Source: Saccharofermentans sp.
GTDB taxonomy: Bacteria; Bacillota; Clostridia; Saccharofermentanales; Saccharofermentanaceae
Direction of reading: 5' to 3'
Assembly: GCA_016292215.1 (NCBI GenBank)
Contig: JAEFBB010000004.1
Span: 40,958 to 104,957, forward strand
Length of the DNA stretch: 64,000 nucleotides
The notes below the pieces were generated by a model. It ran no database searches and was not told where the DNA came from. It saw only the letters and a list, made by a program, of their open reading frames with translations. The stretch's first letter is position 1. Each line of letters starts with the position of its first letter. Shown piece after piece: positions 9,096-17,974 of the stretch. The translations under genes and the position numbers were made by a program.

Positions 9096-9991
9096 AAGAC
9101 TGCCCCCTTGTGTGTGAAGAAATCGTAGGTGAAGTCAGGGCCTATCCTGATGCCTGCTCTTCTGTGTGCCCAGCATGCCGTGGAAAGGCCCATGGCAAGT
9201 GTGGCCGGGTGTCTTGAAGCCTGCTCTATGTTAACGCCCATTACGGAGAGCTTTCCGCCGAATCCGCCGGGTCCTAAACCTATGGCGTTAAGTCCGTCTT
9301 CGATGAGCTTTTCCATCTGCGCTGCCTTGGGGTTCGGATTGTGTGAGCCGACCTGTCTTAAGAGCGCCTTCTTGGAGAGCTTTGCTGCTACTTCAGATGA
9401 GCCTGCGATGCCGATGCCTACGAGGCAGGGAGGACATGCGTTTACGCCGTATGTAGTCATCTGGTCGAAGACTGCTTTTGCGATGCCGTCGTAGCCTTCG
9501 AGGGGCATGAGTACTTTGGAGAAACCGGGAAGCGAGCAACCGCCGCCTGCCATGTAGAAATAGAGCTCTAACTGGTCGCTGTCCTTAACTATCTCCCAGT
9601 CGATCCAGGGACTGTGTGTTCCGATGTTATTTCCTGTATTCTTCTCGTCGAAAACCTCGACTGCGTTAGGTCTTAAAGGTGCATTAGCAGTCGCGCTCTT
9701 TACCGCGTCAACAAGCGCGTCTTCGATAATGTCCATGTAGGGCCATTTCGATCCTACACGCGCGAAAAACTGGGGGATTCCGGTGTCCTGGCACGAAGGC
9801 CTCTTCAAAGAATCCGCGAGCTGCATATTCTTTTCCATTACATTGTAGATGTCGGGTGCAAAGCCCTCGTTCTCGATCTCTTTCATCTGCGCAAGACGGG
9901 TCTTTACGTCTTCAGGCAGATGTCCTGCGGAATAAGCCATAAAGGATGCGACAAGTCCCGACAACTGTTCGCGTGCTGACACTTCTGACAT
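9092..9991 (-). CDS. Class I fumarate hydratase, alpha subunit
   Basis: A 299-residue protein that carries the [4Fe-4S] cluster of a two-subunit class I fumarase. Three cysteine motifs are visible: RPSCQDTGIPQFF, ACPPCLVGIGIAG and TACWAHRRAG, the positions expected of cluster ligands. GGAGGATCC lies directly upstream of the ATG. First gene of a three-gene minus-strand operon with the beta subunit and a HAD phosphatase; divergent from the O-antigen-ligase-like gene across 126 bp. As an oxygen-labile enzyme it fits an anaerobic lifestyle. Confidence 0.9.
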   Translation of the reverse strand: MSEVSAREQLSGLVASFMAYSAGHLPEDVKTRLAQMKEIENEGFAPDIYNVMEKNMQLADSLKRPSCQDTGIPQFFARVGSKWPYMDIIEDALVDAVKSATANAPLRPNAVEVFDEKNTGNNIGTHSPWIDWEIVKDSDQLELYFYMAGGGCSLPGFSKVLMPLEGYDGIAKAVFDQMTTYGVNACPPCLVGIGIAGSSEVAAKLSKKALLRQVGSHNPNPKAAQMEKLIEDGLNAIGLGPGGFGGKLSVMGVNIEQASRHPATLAMGLSTACWAHRRAGIRIGPDFTYDFFTHKGAVL

Positions 9992-10117
9992 ACGGATCCT
10001 CCGTTAATTTTGATGTGTCAATTATATAACATACATACGGCAAGGGTACCCACAGTCTGACTAATAAATTATAATGAGCAAAATAACGAAATGTTTTCGT
10101 ACAAAAGGGGAATGCAA

Positions 10118-11524
10118 ATGACTGACGAAGTAGCGTTAAAGCCGTCAATGTATGAGAAGCTCCAGGATAAGATCTTCTGCTACATGTCCATGGCACTTCT
10201 TGTGCTGCTGCCTGTTATCGAGGTTGTTTTCGAGTTCTTGAGAAAGTTTAAGGTCGGCTCGTTTAAGAAATTTACGCCGTCCAAGTATCAGGCTCACATC
10301 ATAAAGTATTTCGCGATCGTGCTGACAGTGTTCATCATCATCACATTCGTCATGCGGATCGTTAAGGGCTTCAAGCTCTACGTCGCAGACATCTTCTATG
10401 TCACGCTCACAGTTTTCATGCTCCTGTCGATGATATTCTCCGTCAACCGCGGTGTTTTCGCAGGCGGATCAGAGTATTACTGCGAATGGCCTACGCACTT
10501 CCTGTGCTACTACGGCCTCTTCTATGCGGGCTCCATGATCAAAGACCCGCAGCTTCGCAAGAGGCTTATGTATTCACTTGTTTTCGTAGCGCTCTTGGAA
10601 GGCGTCATCGCTTACTTCCAGACGTTCGACTGGGAGATCACATACTGTCTCTTCCGTGATGACCGCGTCTCGAAAACAACATACGGCACATGCCAGAACA
10701 CCAACTTCTACGGCACGCTCTCGACAGTCCTCACAGCTGTTACCGCAGGTCTTTTCATCTTCAGCAAAAAGCTCTTCAAGTCACAGGTCTTCAAGTGGAT
10801 CATCTACGCAGTATCACTGCTCGTGTTCTACACGCTCCTTGCCAGCCAGGCGCGTCTTGCATGGCTCGGCGTGATCGGCCTCGTATTCACGTATGTCGTA
10901 TCGCTCCTTGTTATGCGCAAGAAGAGCAACATCGATAAGGAGACATTCAGGGACATCACCAACGGCTGCCTCGTTATCGCCATCGGCTATCTTATGGTAA
11001 TGATCATCACCGTAATGTGCACTCCTTACATCGTCTCGAGAGTCGAATATACGGCAAGCAATGACGTTACCGATCTTCTGACCGGCGACGAGGGCTTCGG
11101 CTCCGGCAGAGGCTGGATCTGGAAGGTCGCCCTCTACGCTACAAAGAATCACCCTATTACCGGTATCGGTCTTGATAACCTCGGACAGGCATTCAGAGAG
11201 ATGCCTACATACATCGAAGGTGTCAGCCGCGTCCAGGACAAGGGTCATAACGAATACATCCACACGCTCGCAACACAGGGTATCCCTGCGCTCATCAACT
11301 ATCTCGCGCTGCTCGTTTACTCCGTAACCGGCGCAGTCAAGGCGATCATCAATGAGAAGGACGAAGAGAAGAGGAGCATCCTCTGGATCTGCTTAGGCGT
11401 TGTCGCAGCATATCTTGCACAGGCACTCTTAAGCTCCAGCGTCATGAACGTTGCGATCTATTTCTGGATCTTCTTAGGTCTCATCACTCCGAGGACAAAG
11501 GCGGTGTCTTTCAAGAAGCGCTGA
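10118..11524 (+). CDS. O-antigen ligase / Wzy_C family membrane protein
   Basis: A 468-residue polytopic membrane protein with about ten hydrophobic segments. The Wzy_C signature lies in the large loop at residues about 330-385: GRGWIWKVALYATKNHPITGIG and KGHNEYIHTLATQGIPAL, containing the conserved Arg and His. These proteins ligate or polymerise lipid-linked glycans at the outer face of the membrane. In a Gram-positive-type cell the likely roles are capsule/teichoic polymer assembly or protein glycosylation. I chose the ATG at 10118 rather than 10091 because AAAGGGG lies 7 bp upstream. TATAAT at 10070-10075 is a likely -10 box. An esterase gene follows after 20 bp. Confidence 0.85.
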   Translation: MTDEVALKPSMYEKLQDKIFCYMSMALLVLLPVIEVVFEFLRKFKVGSFKKFTPSKYQAHIIKYFAIVLTVFIIITFVMRIVKGFKLYVADIFYVTLTVFMLLSMIFSVNRGVFAGGSEYYCEWPTHFLCYYGLFYAGSMIKDPQLRKRLMYSLVFVALLEGVIAYFQTFDWEITYCLFRDDRVSKTTYGTCQNTNFYGTLSTVLTAVTAGLFIFSKKLFKSQVFKWIIYAVSLLVFYTLLASQARLAWLGVIGLVFTYVVSLLVMRKKSNIDKETFRDITNGCLVIAIGYLMVMIITVMCTPYIVSRVEYTASNDVTDLLTGDEGFGSGRGWIWKVALYATKNHPITGIGLDNLGQAFREMPTYIEGVSRVQDKGHNEYIHTLATQGIPALINYLALLVYSVTGAVKAIINEKDEEKRSILWICLGVVAAYLAQALLSSSVMNVAIYFWIFLGLITPRTKAVSFKKR

Positions 11525-11544
11525 CAAAGAAAGGGGGCGGTCCC

Positions 11545-12432
11545 ATGTTCAATTCTTACAAACGCTTTAAGGCAGAAAAGTTCAGACAGCTTTTCATCCA
11601 GAATTGTACGGCCTTCGATACCCCCAGACTTGAATCAGAAGTCCTTCCCGACGACTGCAAAGCCGAAATGGACATCGTCTACAAAGACGGCGACAAGCCC
11701 TTAAAGCTCGATGTCTATACTCCCTTCGGATGCTACGGCGCGAAAGAATGCTTCATCCTGATCCACGGCGGAGCCTTTGTTTACGGCACCAAAAAGCTCG
11801 ACCAGAACTTCGGCATGCATTTAGCCATCAAGGCAGGCATCCCCGTAGTCAATGTCGACTACACGCTTCTGCCTGCTTCCACATTGCCCCAGATAATCAA
11901 CGAGATCTTCAAGGCGATGAATTTTGTCTACATCAAATACGGATTTAAGACATACCACACCGTCGGCGATTCCGCGGGCGGTTATCTCGCATATATGGTA
12001 GGCGTCTGCGCAAGGAACAGACACACTGCCCACGCCATGTGGGTCTTCGAAAAACTCAGAGGAACAGTCGAATCCGCAGGCATGGTCTGCCCCGGCATCA
12101 GGATGCCGATCAAGGAATTCCCGGGGTTCTTCTTCGAGAACCTTCCCGACGACAAGAAAGAGCACCAGCGCCTGCCTGATTACGCTTACGATCTGAACAA
12201 GCTCGTAGACCGTGACATGGACCTCCGCGTCGCCATCGTGACAGGTGAAGATGACATGATGCGCGAGCAGAGCAAGGAGTTCAAATCGCACCTGCCTGAC
12301 GCTTTATTTGACGATGCTCTCAATGACGGCGACCTTAAGATGCACCACGTCTTCCAGATAGCGCATCCCGACTGGCCGCAGTCGCAGAAAGCGATCGGGA
12401 TCATCGCCGAGAACGCGGTGGGGAGAAGATAG
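11545..12432 (+). CDS. Alpha/beta hydrolase (HSL-like esterase/lipase)
   Basis: A 295-residue alpha/beta hydrolase with the oxyanion-hole motif HGGAFVYG and the nucleophile elbow GDSAGGY, both typical of the hormone-sensitive-lipase/acetyl-esterase group. The acid is probably the Asp in VTGEDDMM and the His one of those near MHHVFQIAHPDWPQS. There is no signal peptide. AAAGGGGGCGG precedes the ATG. Twenty bp behind the Wzy_C gene, so it may deacylate a glycan or lipid intermediate, but the substrate is unknown. Confidence 0.85.
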   Translation: MFNSYKRFKAEKFRQLFIQNCTAFDTPRLESEVLPDDCKAEMDIVYKDGDKPLKLDVYTPFGCYGAKECFILIHGGAFVYGTKKLDQNFGMHLAIKAGIPVVNVDYTLLPASTLPQIINEIFKAMNFVYIKYGFKTYHTVGDSAGGYLAYMVGVCARNRHTAHAMWVFEKLRGTVESAGMVCPGIRMPIKEFPGFFFENLPDDKKEHQRLPDYAYDLNKLVDRDMDLRVAIVTGEDDMMREQSKEFKSHLPDALFDDALNDGDLKMHHVFQIAHPDWPQSQKAIGIIAENAVGRR

Positions 12433-12453
12433 TTTGACCGCTGATTTGCACAC

Positions 12454-12637
12454 TACGGATAAAAGCTGACTTTTCGAAGTTTTTATCCGTATTTTTTATG
12501 CCTCATGATGCCATTTGTGCTTGTGATTACGGATAAAAGACTGCTTTTTCGAGTTTTTATCCGTAAATAGTGCCCTCCCGAGCCTTATTACAGCGCGAAA
12601 ATACGGATAAAAGAGACAGTTTTCGCGTTTTTATCCG
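12454..12637. repeat. Three tandem copies of a 38-bp palindromic repeat
   Basis: TACGGATAAAA pairs with TTTTATCCGTA in copy 1 (12454-12464/12481-12491) and copy 2 (12528-12538/12555-12565), both with 16-bp loops. Copy 3 (12602-12612/12629-12637) keeps 9 bp of the arm. Loops contain TTTTCG. Copies start 74 bp apart; spacers are unrelated. In copy 3 CGCGAAAA/TTTTCGCG offers an alternative pairing. Lies between convergent genes. Confidence 0.85.
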
Positions 12638-12651
12638 ACGAACGGTTCTCA

Positions 12652-12692
12652 CAAATAAAAACTGATTTCCCGCCAGGCAGGAAATCAGTCAT
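12652..12692 (-). terminator. Terminator of the DUF6273 lipoprotein gene
   Basis: A perfect 10-bp stem (ACTGATTTCC at 12661-12670, GGAAATCAGT at 12680-12689) with a T run on the minus strand. The plus strand also has CATTTT after it, so it may act on both convergent genes. Confidence 0.8.
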
Positions 12693-12715
12693 TTTAATCG
12701 TTTTCGCAAAGAGTC

Positions 12716-14146
12716 TTACGGCAGATCATAACACATTGACCACATAAGGCTTTCCCTGCCTTTCATGGTCGTGTAATAGTACGGATTCTTACCGAAGTTT
12801 GCCTCATCAGAAGCAAATCTTATGCCGTATACGAGCACAACGATGTCTGAATAAGACAAGCCGTATGTTAGGCCGCCCCAATAGTCGTATCCGAAGCCTT
12901 CGACGACATATTCTATATTGTGCTCATCGAAGTCGACCAGCGGTTCGTAGATCTCAAAGTTGCCGTCTCTGTCGGGATAATCTCTCGGGTAATAAGATTC
13001 GGCATCAAAGATTCCCTCGCCGTCTTTTGGCGGAAGGTGATATTCAAAATAGAAATCACAGAGCTGGTCAGTCCTGCTGTTAACACCAAAGAAACTGAAC
13101 TGCGTCTGATGACCGTCGCCGTTTTTTACAGCTGTAGAGATTTCTTTGATGTCATCTGTAGGATTTGCGTCTGAATCGTAGAATTCCCATCCGTAATCCT
13201 TTAAGAGTTTTGGAAGATCGAAAACATTGCCGCTAATATAGTCGTCGATATTAACGTCCATCTCGAGCGTCATCTCATAATCTGAGCCTGAGTAGAGAGT
13301 ATATGTGTAAAGACCGTCATGCGAGGAAGTCTCAACGCTGACCTCTGCGATCCAGTCAGAAGGCTCCACTCTGTCCTTTACGATATCGAAATAATCGATC
13401 CACATAGCAGGTCTGATGCCGCAGGGATCATCCGTGAACATCAGCTCGCACTTGCCCGTTAACGGATCGCTCGTACTGTTAAGATAAGGCTTGCCCGTAT
13501 CAGTATCGGAAGAAGTGCGCTGGATCTCGCAAGGACCTCTGACCCACCAGTCGCAGTCGATCTTGTCGGCACCTTTCGATACGGCATAATCCGTAGCCTC
13601 GCAGTAACAGGTGGTGAGTTTGTTGCTATAAAAATACAGTTCTTCCATGCTTAAAAGGAAGACACGGTTAAGGGCAGGATCCCTGTACATGTCTTCCGTA
13701 GGATAGCCGCTTGCAAAATCCGTGAGATGGTCATTGATCTCGACCTCAGTCCAAAGGATCTTCTCTTTCTCTTCGTCAGTGAAAGCCTGCTCGTAAAAAT
13801 CCTCGTTAAGCCAGGGCTGGAGTCTTGTGGACTGCCAGGATCTCATGACGTCATCGCCGTCGAACGTACCGTAATCGATGACATACTTTGAGAGTACGAG
13901 CACGCCGTTATCTGTTGAATCAAGTACCAGCCAGACGATGTCTTCACCGCCGTATGAACCGAAGGTTATTTCCTCGAGATCAAGAGCGGCATAGCCGTCA
14001 CCGGAATAGGACGAAGCTTCTTCTGATTCTTCAGTTCCGGATCCGGTGACATCAGTTTCCTTACCGGACTTTTTGCAAGAAGTCAGCGATGCCGAGAAAA
14101 ATGTAAGCAGCATCACCGACGCCAATATAAGAGAAAGCCTTTTCAT
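12716..14146 (-). CDS. DUF6273-type lipoprotein
   Basis: A 476-residue lipoprotein: signal peptide with lipobox cysteine C24 (SLTSCKK), then a Ser/Gly/Glu-rich linker. Residues about 55-250 resemble the DUF6273 domain of Clostridia proteins: ITFGSYGGEDIVWLVLD, VLVLSKYVIDYG, WQSTRLQPWLNEDFYEQAFTDEEKEKI, VFLLSMEEL and WWVRGPCE. The C-terminal 220 residues are acidic and unassigned. The protein would sit on the outer face of the cytoplasmic membrane. Function unknown. A palindrome sits just upstream of its ribosome-binding site (14161-14184). Confidence 0.75.
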   Translation of the reverse strand: MKRLSLILASVMLLTFFSASLTSCKKSGKETDVTGSGTEESEEASSYSGDGYAALDLEEITFGSYGGEDIVWLVLDSTDNGVLVLSKYVIDYGTFDGDDVMRSWQSTRLQPWLNEDFYEQAFTDEEKEKILWTEVEINDHLTDFASGYPTEDMYRDPALNRVFLLSMEELYFYSNKLTTCYCEATDYAVSKGADKIDCDWWVRGPCEIQRTSSDTDTGKPYLNSTSDPLTGKCELMFTDDPCGIRPAMWIDYFDIVKDRVEPSDWIAEVSVETSSHDGLYTYTLYSGSDYEMTLEMDVNIDDYISGNVFDLPKLLKDYGWEFYDSDANPTDDIKEISTAVKNGDGHQTQFSFFGVNSRTDQLCDFYFEYHLPPKDGEGIFDAESYYPRDYPDRDGNFEIYEPLVDFDEHNIEYVVEGFGYDYWGGLTYGLSYSDIVVLVYGIRFASDEANFGKNPYYYTTMKGRESLMWSMCYDLP

Positions 14147-14160
14147 TATAAAAATCCCCC

Positions 14161-14184
14161 TAAATCAAATATCAAATTGATTTA
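14161..14184. promoter_or_regulatory. Palindrome in the 5' leader of the DUF6273 lipoprotein gene
   Basis: TAAATCAA (14161-14168) and TTGATTTA (14177-14184) form an 8-bp inverted repeat with an 8-bp spacer, directly upstream of the AGGGGGAT ribosome-binding site of the minus-strand gene. It could be an operator or a leader hairpin. Confidence 0.4.
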
Positions 14185-14221
14185 AGGGGATTATAACATG
14201 CTTTAAAAAAACAGGGTTGTT

Positions 14222-14899
14222 TTATGCTTTTTGGGCCTTTGACGCGTGCGTCTTATCGTAAGTCCTGTTGATCAGCTTGGAGATCGGCTTGTAAACAAAG
14301 AACGTGATGACGCTGACTACGATTCCCTTGAACATGTTGAATGCAAAGAAAACGAACAACAGAAGAGTCATCGGGTCATTAACAAGGGGATTGACCTTTG
14401 CGCTCATGCCGATGACAGCATCCATGCTAAGGCCGAAAGCTTTCGCGTAGAAAGGCAGATTGATGTAGTAGTTGATGGGCATCGATGCCAAAGAGAGAAT
14501 AAGCGTAGCGAAAGCCATTGCGATAGCTGCGCCCTTCTTTGTGCGGAGCTTGCGGTAGATGTGTCCTGCGGTGAAAACAAAGACGGAACCTACGAGGAAA
14601 TTTGACAGCTCGCCGACACCCATGGATCCTGAGAAGGGAAGGTGCAGAAGGTTCTTGATGAGCTCGATAATGACGCCCCAGACAGGACCTAAAGCGAATG
14701 TTCCGATGAGTACCGGGATCTCTGAAAAATCGAATGCGAGGAAGTCAGGGAACGGCAGGAGCAAAAGTGAAGGCCTGATCTCAAGGAACATGAGGATCGC
14801 TGCCATAGCAGAGAGGATCGCACCTGATGCGATACGGCGCAGCATAATTTTGCGCGCAGCTTGAGAATCCGCCTTAACGGTCAAATTGGTTTCAGACAT
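14222..14899 (-). CDS. ribU: RibU, riboflavin-specific S component of an ECF transporter
   Basis: A 225-residue integral membrane protein with about five or six helices. The pattern MLRRIASGAILSAMAAILMFLE, DFSEIPVLIGTFALGPVWGVIIELIKNLLHL and GELSNFLVGSVFVFTAGHIYRK is that of RibU-type S components, including the N-terminal helix that binds the shared EcfT subunit. It captures riboflavin for an energy-coupling module encoded elsewhere. The ATG at 14899 follows AAGGAAG; a longer open frame upstream runs into the riboswitch and is not coding. Substrate assignment is strongly supported by the FMN riboswitch immediately upstream. Confidence 0.93.
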   Translation of the reverse strand: MSETNLTVKADSQAARKIMLRRIASGAILSAMAAILMFLEIRPSLLLLPFPDFLAFDFSEIPVLIGTFALGPVWGVIIELIKNLLHLPFSGSMGVGELSNFLVGSVFVFTAGHIYRKLRTKKGAAIAMAFATLILSLASMPINYYINLPFYAKAFGLSMDAVIGMSAKVNPLVNDPMTLLLFVFFAFNMFKGIVVSVITFFVYKPISKLINRTYDKTHASKAQKA

Positions 14900-14918
14900 A
14901 GAAAATACACTTCCTTTC

Positions 14919-15044
14919 TTCCGGACTTTACCGTCGGCCCCGGAATCACGCCGGGTCAACCTCACCATAAGAATTTATGAGGCTTGCGGGCTTACGCTTT
15001 TCGCGCTTACCGCCGGTCGGAGAATTACGCTCCGCCTTGGACGG
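14919..15044 (-). ncRNA. FMN riboswitch (RFN element)
   Basis: On the minus strand the conserved RFN core segments are readable in order: GGCGGAGCGTAATTCTCCGA, CCGACCGGCGGTAAGC, AGCCCGCAAGCC, and near the 3' end GATTCCGGGGCCGACGGTAAAG followed by TCCGGA. The P1 ends lie near 15040 and 14920. It sits 20 bp before the ribU start, overlapping neither gene. FMN binding would be expected to reduce ribU expression; the short distance to the ribosome-binding site suggests control of translation initiation. Confidence 0.93.
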
Positions 15045-15136
15045 TTAATATTATACATTGGAAGTGAAGTTTGTAAAGTGAGATTTTGGGCGGTAATTGA
15101 TGCGCAAAGCCAGTTCGTTCTGAGTCTGATTTGCTC

Positions 15137-15320
15137 CGACATACGAAAACGAGATTATCATCGATTTTATATGTAGGTTTTGCGTTAATTGGCCCCGTTT
15201 TTGCCAAGACCTGCATACGAAAAACGATATCCCCGGGAAATTATATGCAGGTTTTATGTTTTACGGCCTGTTTTTCGCGAAAACCTGCATATAAAAATGC
15301 GAAAATCGAAAATTTATATG
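15137..15320. repeat. Cluster of three palindromic repeats
   Basis: Three related palindromes occupy the gap upstream of the FMN riboswitch. Copy 2 is the clearest: ACCTGCATA at 15209-15217 and TATGCAGGT at 15244-15252. Copy 1 pairs ACATA/TATGT (15140-15174) and copy 3 pairs CATATAAA/TTTATATG (15288-15320). All contain CGAAAA or ACGA in the loop. The cluster shares the arm-plus-CGAAAA design with those at 4649 and 12454, but its arm sequence is different. Confidence 0.65.
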
Positions 15321-15342
15321 TCGGAGCTCTTTTCAATGAATA

Positions 15343-16134
15343 TCAGTAGTAGTAAACATGATCTTCAGCCTCGATGATGCCCTCCAAAGGATCGACGCCG
15401 GGGTTTTCCTGAAGATAGCTTAAGAAGAAATCCATCATCTGAAGCTGATCGACAGAGCAGTAGTAGCCGCGGCCGCAGATGGAGACGTTGTAGTAATCGG
15501 GATTGTTGGGATATTTGGGGCACAGCTTGATCACGAGGTTCCTCGAGATGATCGTTATCTCAGCCACATAAAGATCAAGGTTTGAGCCCTTGGGCGTGGT
15601 CCACGGACCGATCTCGACAGAGGGGTCAAAGCTTACCGAAGTCTCGTTGTTGAAGAATCCCAGGAAGCGGTAAGACGCGTCAAAGGTCTTCATGTCGTAT
15701 TCGGTATTGATGTAGTAAACATCGATCCAGTCGCATTTCTTCGCGCCGAAGTCGTACACGGTCGCGTCTTCCTGCTGGATCATCATGGAGATGTCGTTCT
15801 TGGAGTGGAATCTCATGTCGCCGATGAGGAAACCGTAAGAGCCGTAACCGATGTCTCTCTGGGTCTCTTCGGAGGTCTCATCCGCGGATGACTCGTCATC
15901 AGAAGATGAAGCATTGCTCTCATCGGAGGTGCTTTCAGTAGTGGCTTCCGTAGCAGTCTCAGTTGTGGTCTCGCTTGTAGTGGGAGCTGCAGACTCGGTA
16001 GCAGATGTCTCAGTCTCGGTGCTCTCAGAAGAAGCATCAGTAGCGGAAGTATTACAGCCGCTCAAAAGAACGCCCAGGACAAGAGCCGGAACGATAAGAG
16101 ACTTTATTAAGTTGGAACGTCTATTAAGAGCCAC
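15343..16134 (-). CDS. Ser/Thr-rich lipoprotein of unknown function
   Basis: A 263-residue protein starting at GTG 16132-16134. The signal peptide ends in lipobox VLLSGC (C27). Residues about 28-95 are a low-complexity Ser/Thr/Glu/Ala spacer, probably a wall-spanning linker. The remaining 165 residues form a compact, aromatic-rich domain (IGYGSYGFLIGDMRFHSKNDI, VYDFGAKKCDWIDVYYIN, LYVAEITIISRNLVIKLCPKYP) that I do not recognise. Expected on the outside of the membrane. The gene stands alone on the minus strand between palindromic repeats and a Sel1-like gene. Confidence 0.75.
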   Translation of the reverse strand: MALNRRSNLIKSLIVPALVLGVLLSGCNTSATDASSESTETETSATESAAPTTSETTTETATEATTESTSDESNASSSDDESSADETSEETQRDIGYGSYGFLIGDMRFHSKNDISMMIQQEDATVYDFGAKKCDWIDVYYINTEYDMKTFDASYRFLGFFNNETSVSFDPSVEIGPWTTPKGSNLDLYVAEITIISRNLVIKLCPKYPNNPDYYNVSICGRGYYCSVDQLQMMDFFLSYLQENPGVDPLEGIIEAEDHVYYY

Positions 16135-16253
16135 CTGTTACACCCGCTATCCCATTTGCAAACAAGTGCAATTATATACCAAGGCGGAATATATTACAGT
16201 ACAGGCTCTTAGGCAGTTGTGCGGTAGACCGGCCGGAAAGTGCTTTTAGAAGT

Positions 16254-17906
16254 TTATCCGACAGTCTTGCCGACGGGCTTGTTAAAGAAGATCTTAAAAG
16301 AGCCGAATCCCAGGACTACGTTGCCGTTCCTGACGAACGAGAAAGCGGAGAAGCCCTTCTCCATGTCGTTATTGATGGCGAGCTTATCGAAGGTGACCGC
16401 TTCGCCTGTGCGCGCTAAATATTCGACAGCTTCGTTAGTAGCTTCGCCGGGCAGTGTAAAATCGAGCCGGTCGCTTAATCCTGCGCTCAAGAGCCAGGGC
16501 TGGACGGACAGCGACAAAGGAGCGGGCGAGCCCGGGAAGATCGAGTGGCGCTTAATGGTGAACTTAAGCTTGCCGCTCTTGAGCTTTTTGACATTAGCCG
16601 TGTAGAAAGCAGGGAACGGAGGGCCCGTGAAGTCGTCAAAGACATCGGTGACATCGCTGTCGCCCAAAAGCTGCCAGCCGGTGTTGATCTTAACGCGGTC
16701 CTTGTTCGTGAACTCGTTTATGGTCTTGTCGATCTCGGGCTGAATGCTCTTGGAAAGATCAAGATCGGAATAGAGCTTATTTTCCTGATAACGCACAAAG
16801 GCTGAGTATGTGGCTTCCAGAAGAAGCTTTAATCTCTTGACCTTCTGGTCAGGTAAGATCTTGAGGGCCTTTGCGATCCTGACGGCACTCTCCGGAAGGT
16901 TTGCGGTATATTCGCCGTTCTCAAATCTGATCCTCGCGTCGTGATAGATCTGAAGGTAGATGTTGTAAGCAAGGATCGGGTCAGGATTGCCGGCATCGCC
17001 CATAAGGAGCATGTCTGCGAACTTGAGCTTGGCTTCGGGAACGCCGTAATTTGAAGCGATGGCAAAGTAAGAGAAAGCCTTGTCAAAGTCAGGCTTGCCC
17101 GTGAGCTTGCCGTCGTAGAATATGAAGCCCAGCGCATTGGCAGCGTAGCCGAATCCGAACTCCTTAAGAAGGATCGTAAAGAGCCTTACTGCTTCCCTGT
17201 AATCGCAGGAATATGCCGAATTGCCGCCGCTGCAGGCGAACGCCTTTATCTTGATCGCCTCGAAAACATGCCTGTCGCAAAGCGTATCCGTGAACTGGAT
17301 GAAGCGGTTGATGATGTCCTCGGGCGCATCTGCCAGAAGGAGGCTGTTATCCCAGTGATTGATGAAAACGAGCATCTGGTCTTTGGTATATGTGCGCTCT
17401 TCGGGCGGAAGATCCTTGTTATCCTCATAATTCTCAATGAGATTTAGAAGACCCGGAATATCAAGGGCATCAGAAGCAGAGCCCTTCGGGAAGTTATCGG
17501 TCCCTACGGTAGTATCTGCTATCTTGGCGAGCTTGATAAATATGGTGACGATCATGTCCTCATCGGTCTCCGGCAAGGGCGGCAGGTTAAGCTCGCAGAT
17601 ATTGTCGGCATCAGGCCCTAAGAGCTCATCAAGACAGAGATCTTCGTAGAAATATGTGGTGACGGGGCACCACCAGTCAAAAGCAAAGTCATCGAAAGAG
17701 AGCTTTTCTTCCTCAAAATGTGTAAGCGCAGTTTTAAGATCCGACAACGTCATCGGATAATCATTCTCACACTGTACGTCAAAGCCTGAATCGGGATATG
17801 CATCCAGATCACTGCCGCCGACGATCTCGATCCAGCCGATATCGTATCTGCAAAGATCGATCAGCTTGTCCTGTGTCATAAAGATGTAGGGTTTACGTTT
17901 AGCCAT
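16254..17906 (-). CDS. Sel1-like repeat protein of unknown function
   Basis: A 550-residue cytoplasmic-looking protein with no signal peptide. Residues about 220-320 contain Sel1-type helical repeats (EFGFGYAANALGFIFYDGK, DFDKAFSYFAIASNYGVPEAKLKFADMLLMGDAG, PILAYNIYLQIYHDA), which usually mediate protein contacts. The N-terminal 130 residues and the C-terminal domain, which has several beta strands (VKKLKSGKLKFTIKRHSIFPG, NVVLGFGSFKIFFNKPVG), are unassigned. ATG start at 17906. No operon partners are visible; about 270 bp without a functional gene separate it from the 18-kb island. Confidence 0.7.
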   Translation of the reverse strand: MAKRKPYIFMTQDKLIDLCRYDIGWIEIVGGSDLDAYPDSGFDVQCENDYPMTLSDLKTALTHFEEEKLSFDDFAFDWWCPVTTYFYEDLCLDELLGPDADNICELNLPPLPETDEDMIVTIFIKLAKIADTTVGTDNFPKGSASDALDIPGLLNLIENYEDNKDLPPEERTYTKDQMLVFINHWDNSLLLADAPEDIINRFIQFTDTLCDRHVFEAIKIKAFACSGGNSAYSCDYREAVRLFTILLKEFGFGYAANALGFIFYDGKLTGKPDFDKAFSYFAIASNYGVPEAKLKFADMLLMGDAGNPDPILAYNIYLQIYHDARIRFENGEYTANLPESAVRIAKALKILPDQKVKRLKLLLEATYSAFVRYQENKLYSDLDLSKSIQPEIDKTINEFTNKDRVKINTGWQLLGDSDVTDVFDDFTGPPFPAFYTANVKKLKSGKLKFTIKRHSIFPGSPAPLSLSVQPWLLSAGLSDRLDFTLPGEATNEAVEYLARTGEAVTFDKLAINNDMEKGFSAFSFVRNGNVVLGFGSFKIFFNKPVGKTVG

Positions 17907-17974
17907 GCCAATATTATAAACGCGTCTATTCTGCTATTAAAGACTTGACAACCCCGATAATGGGACAGAAATCG

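Noticed and set aside
9092..9991. L(+)-tartrate dehydratase subunits instead of fumarase
   Set aside because: Same family and cysteine pattern, but nothing nearby suggests tartrate use; fumarase kept as the likelier call.
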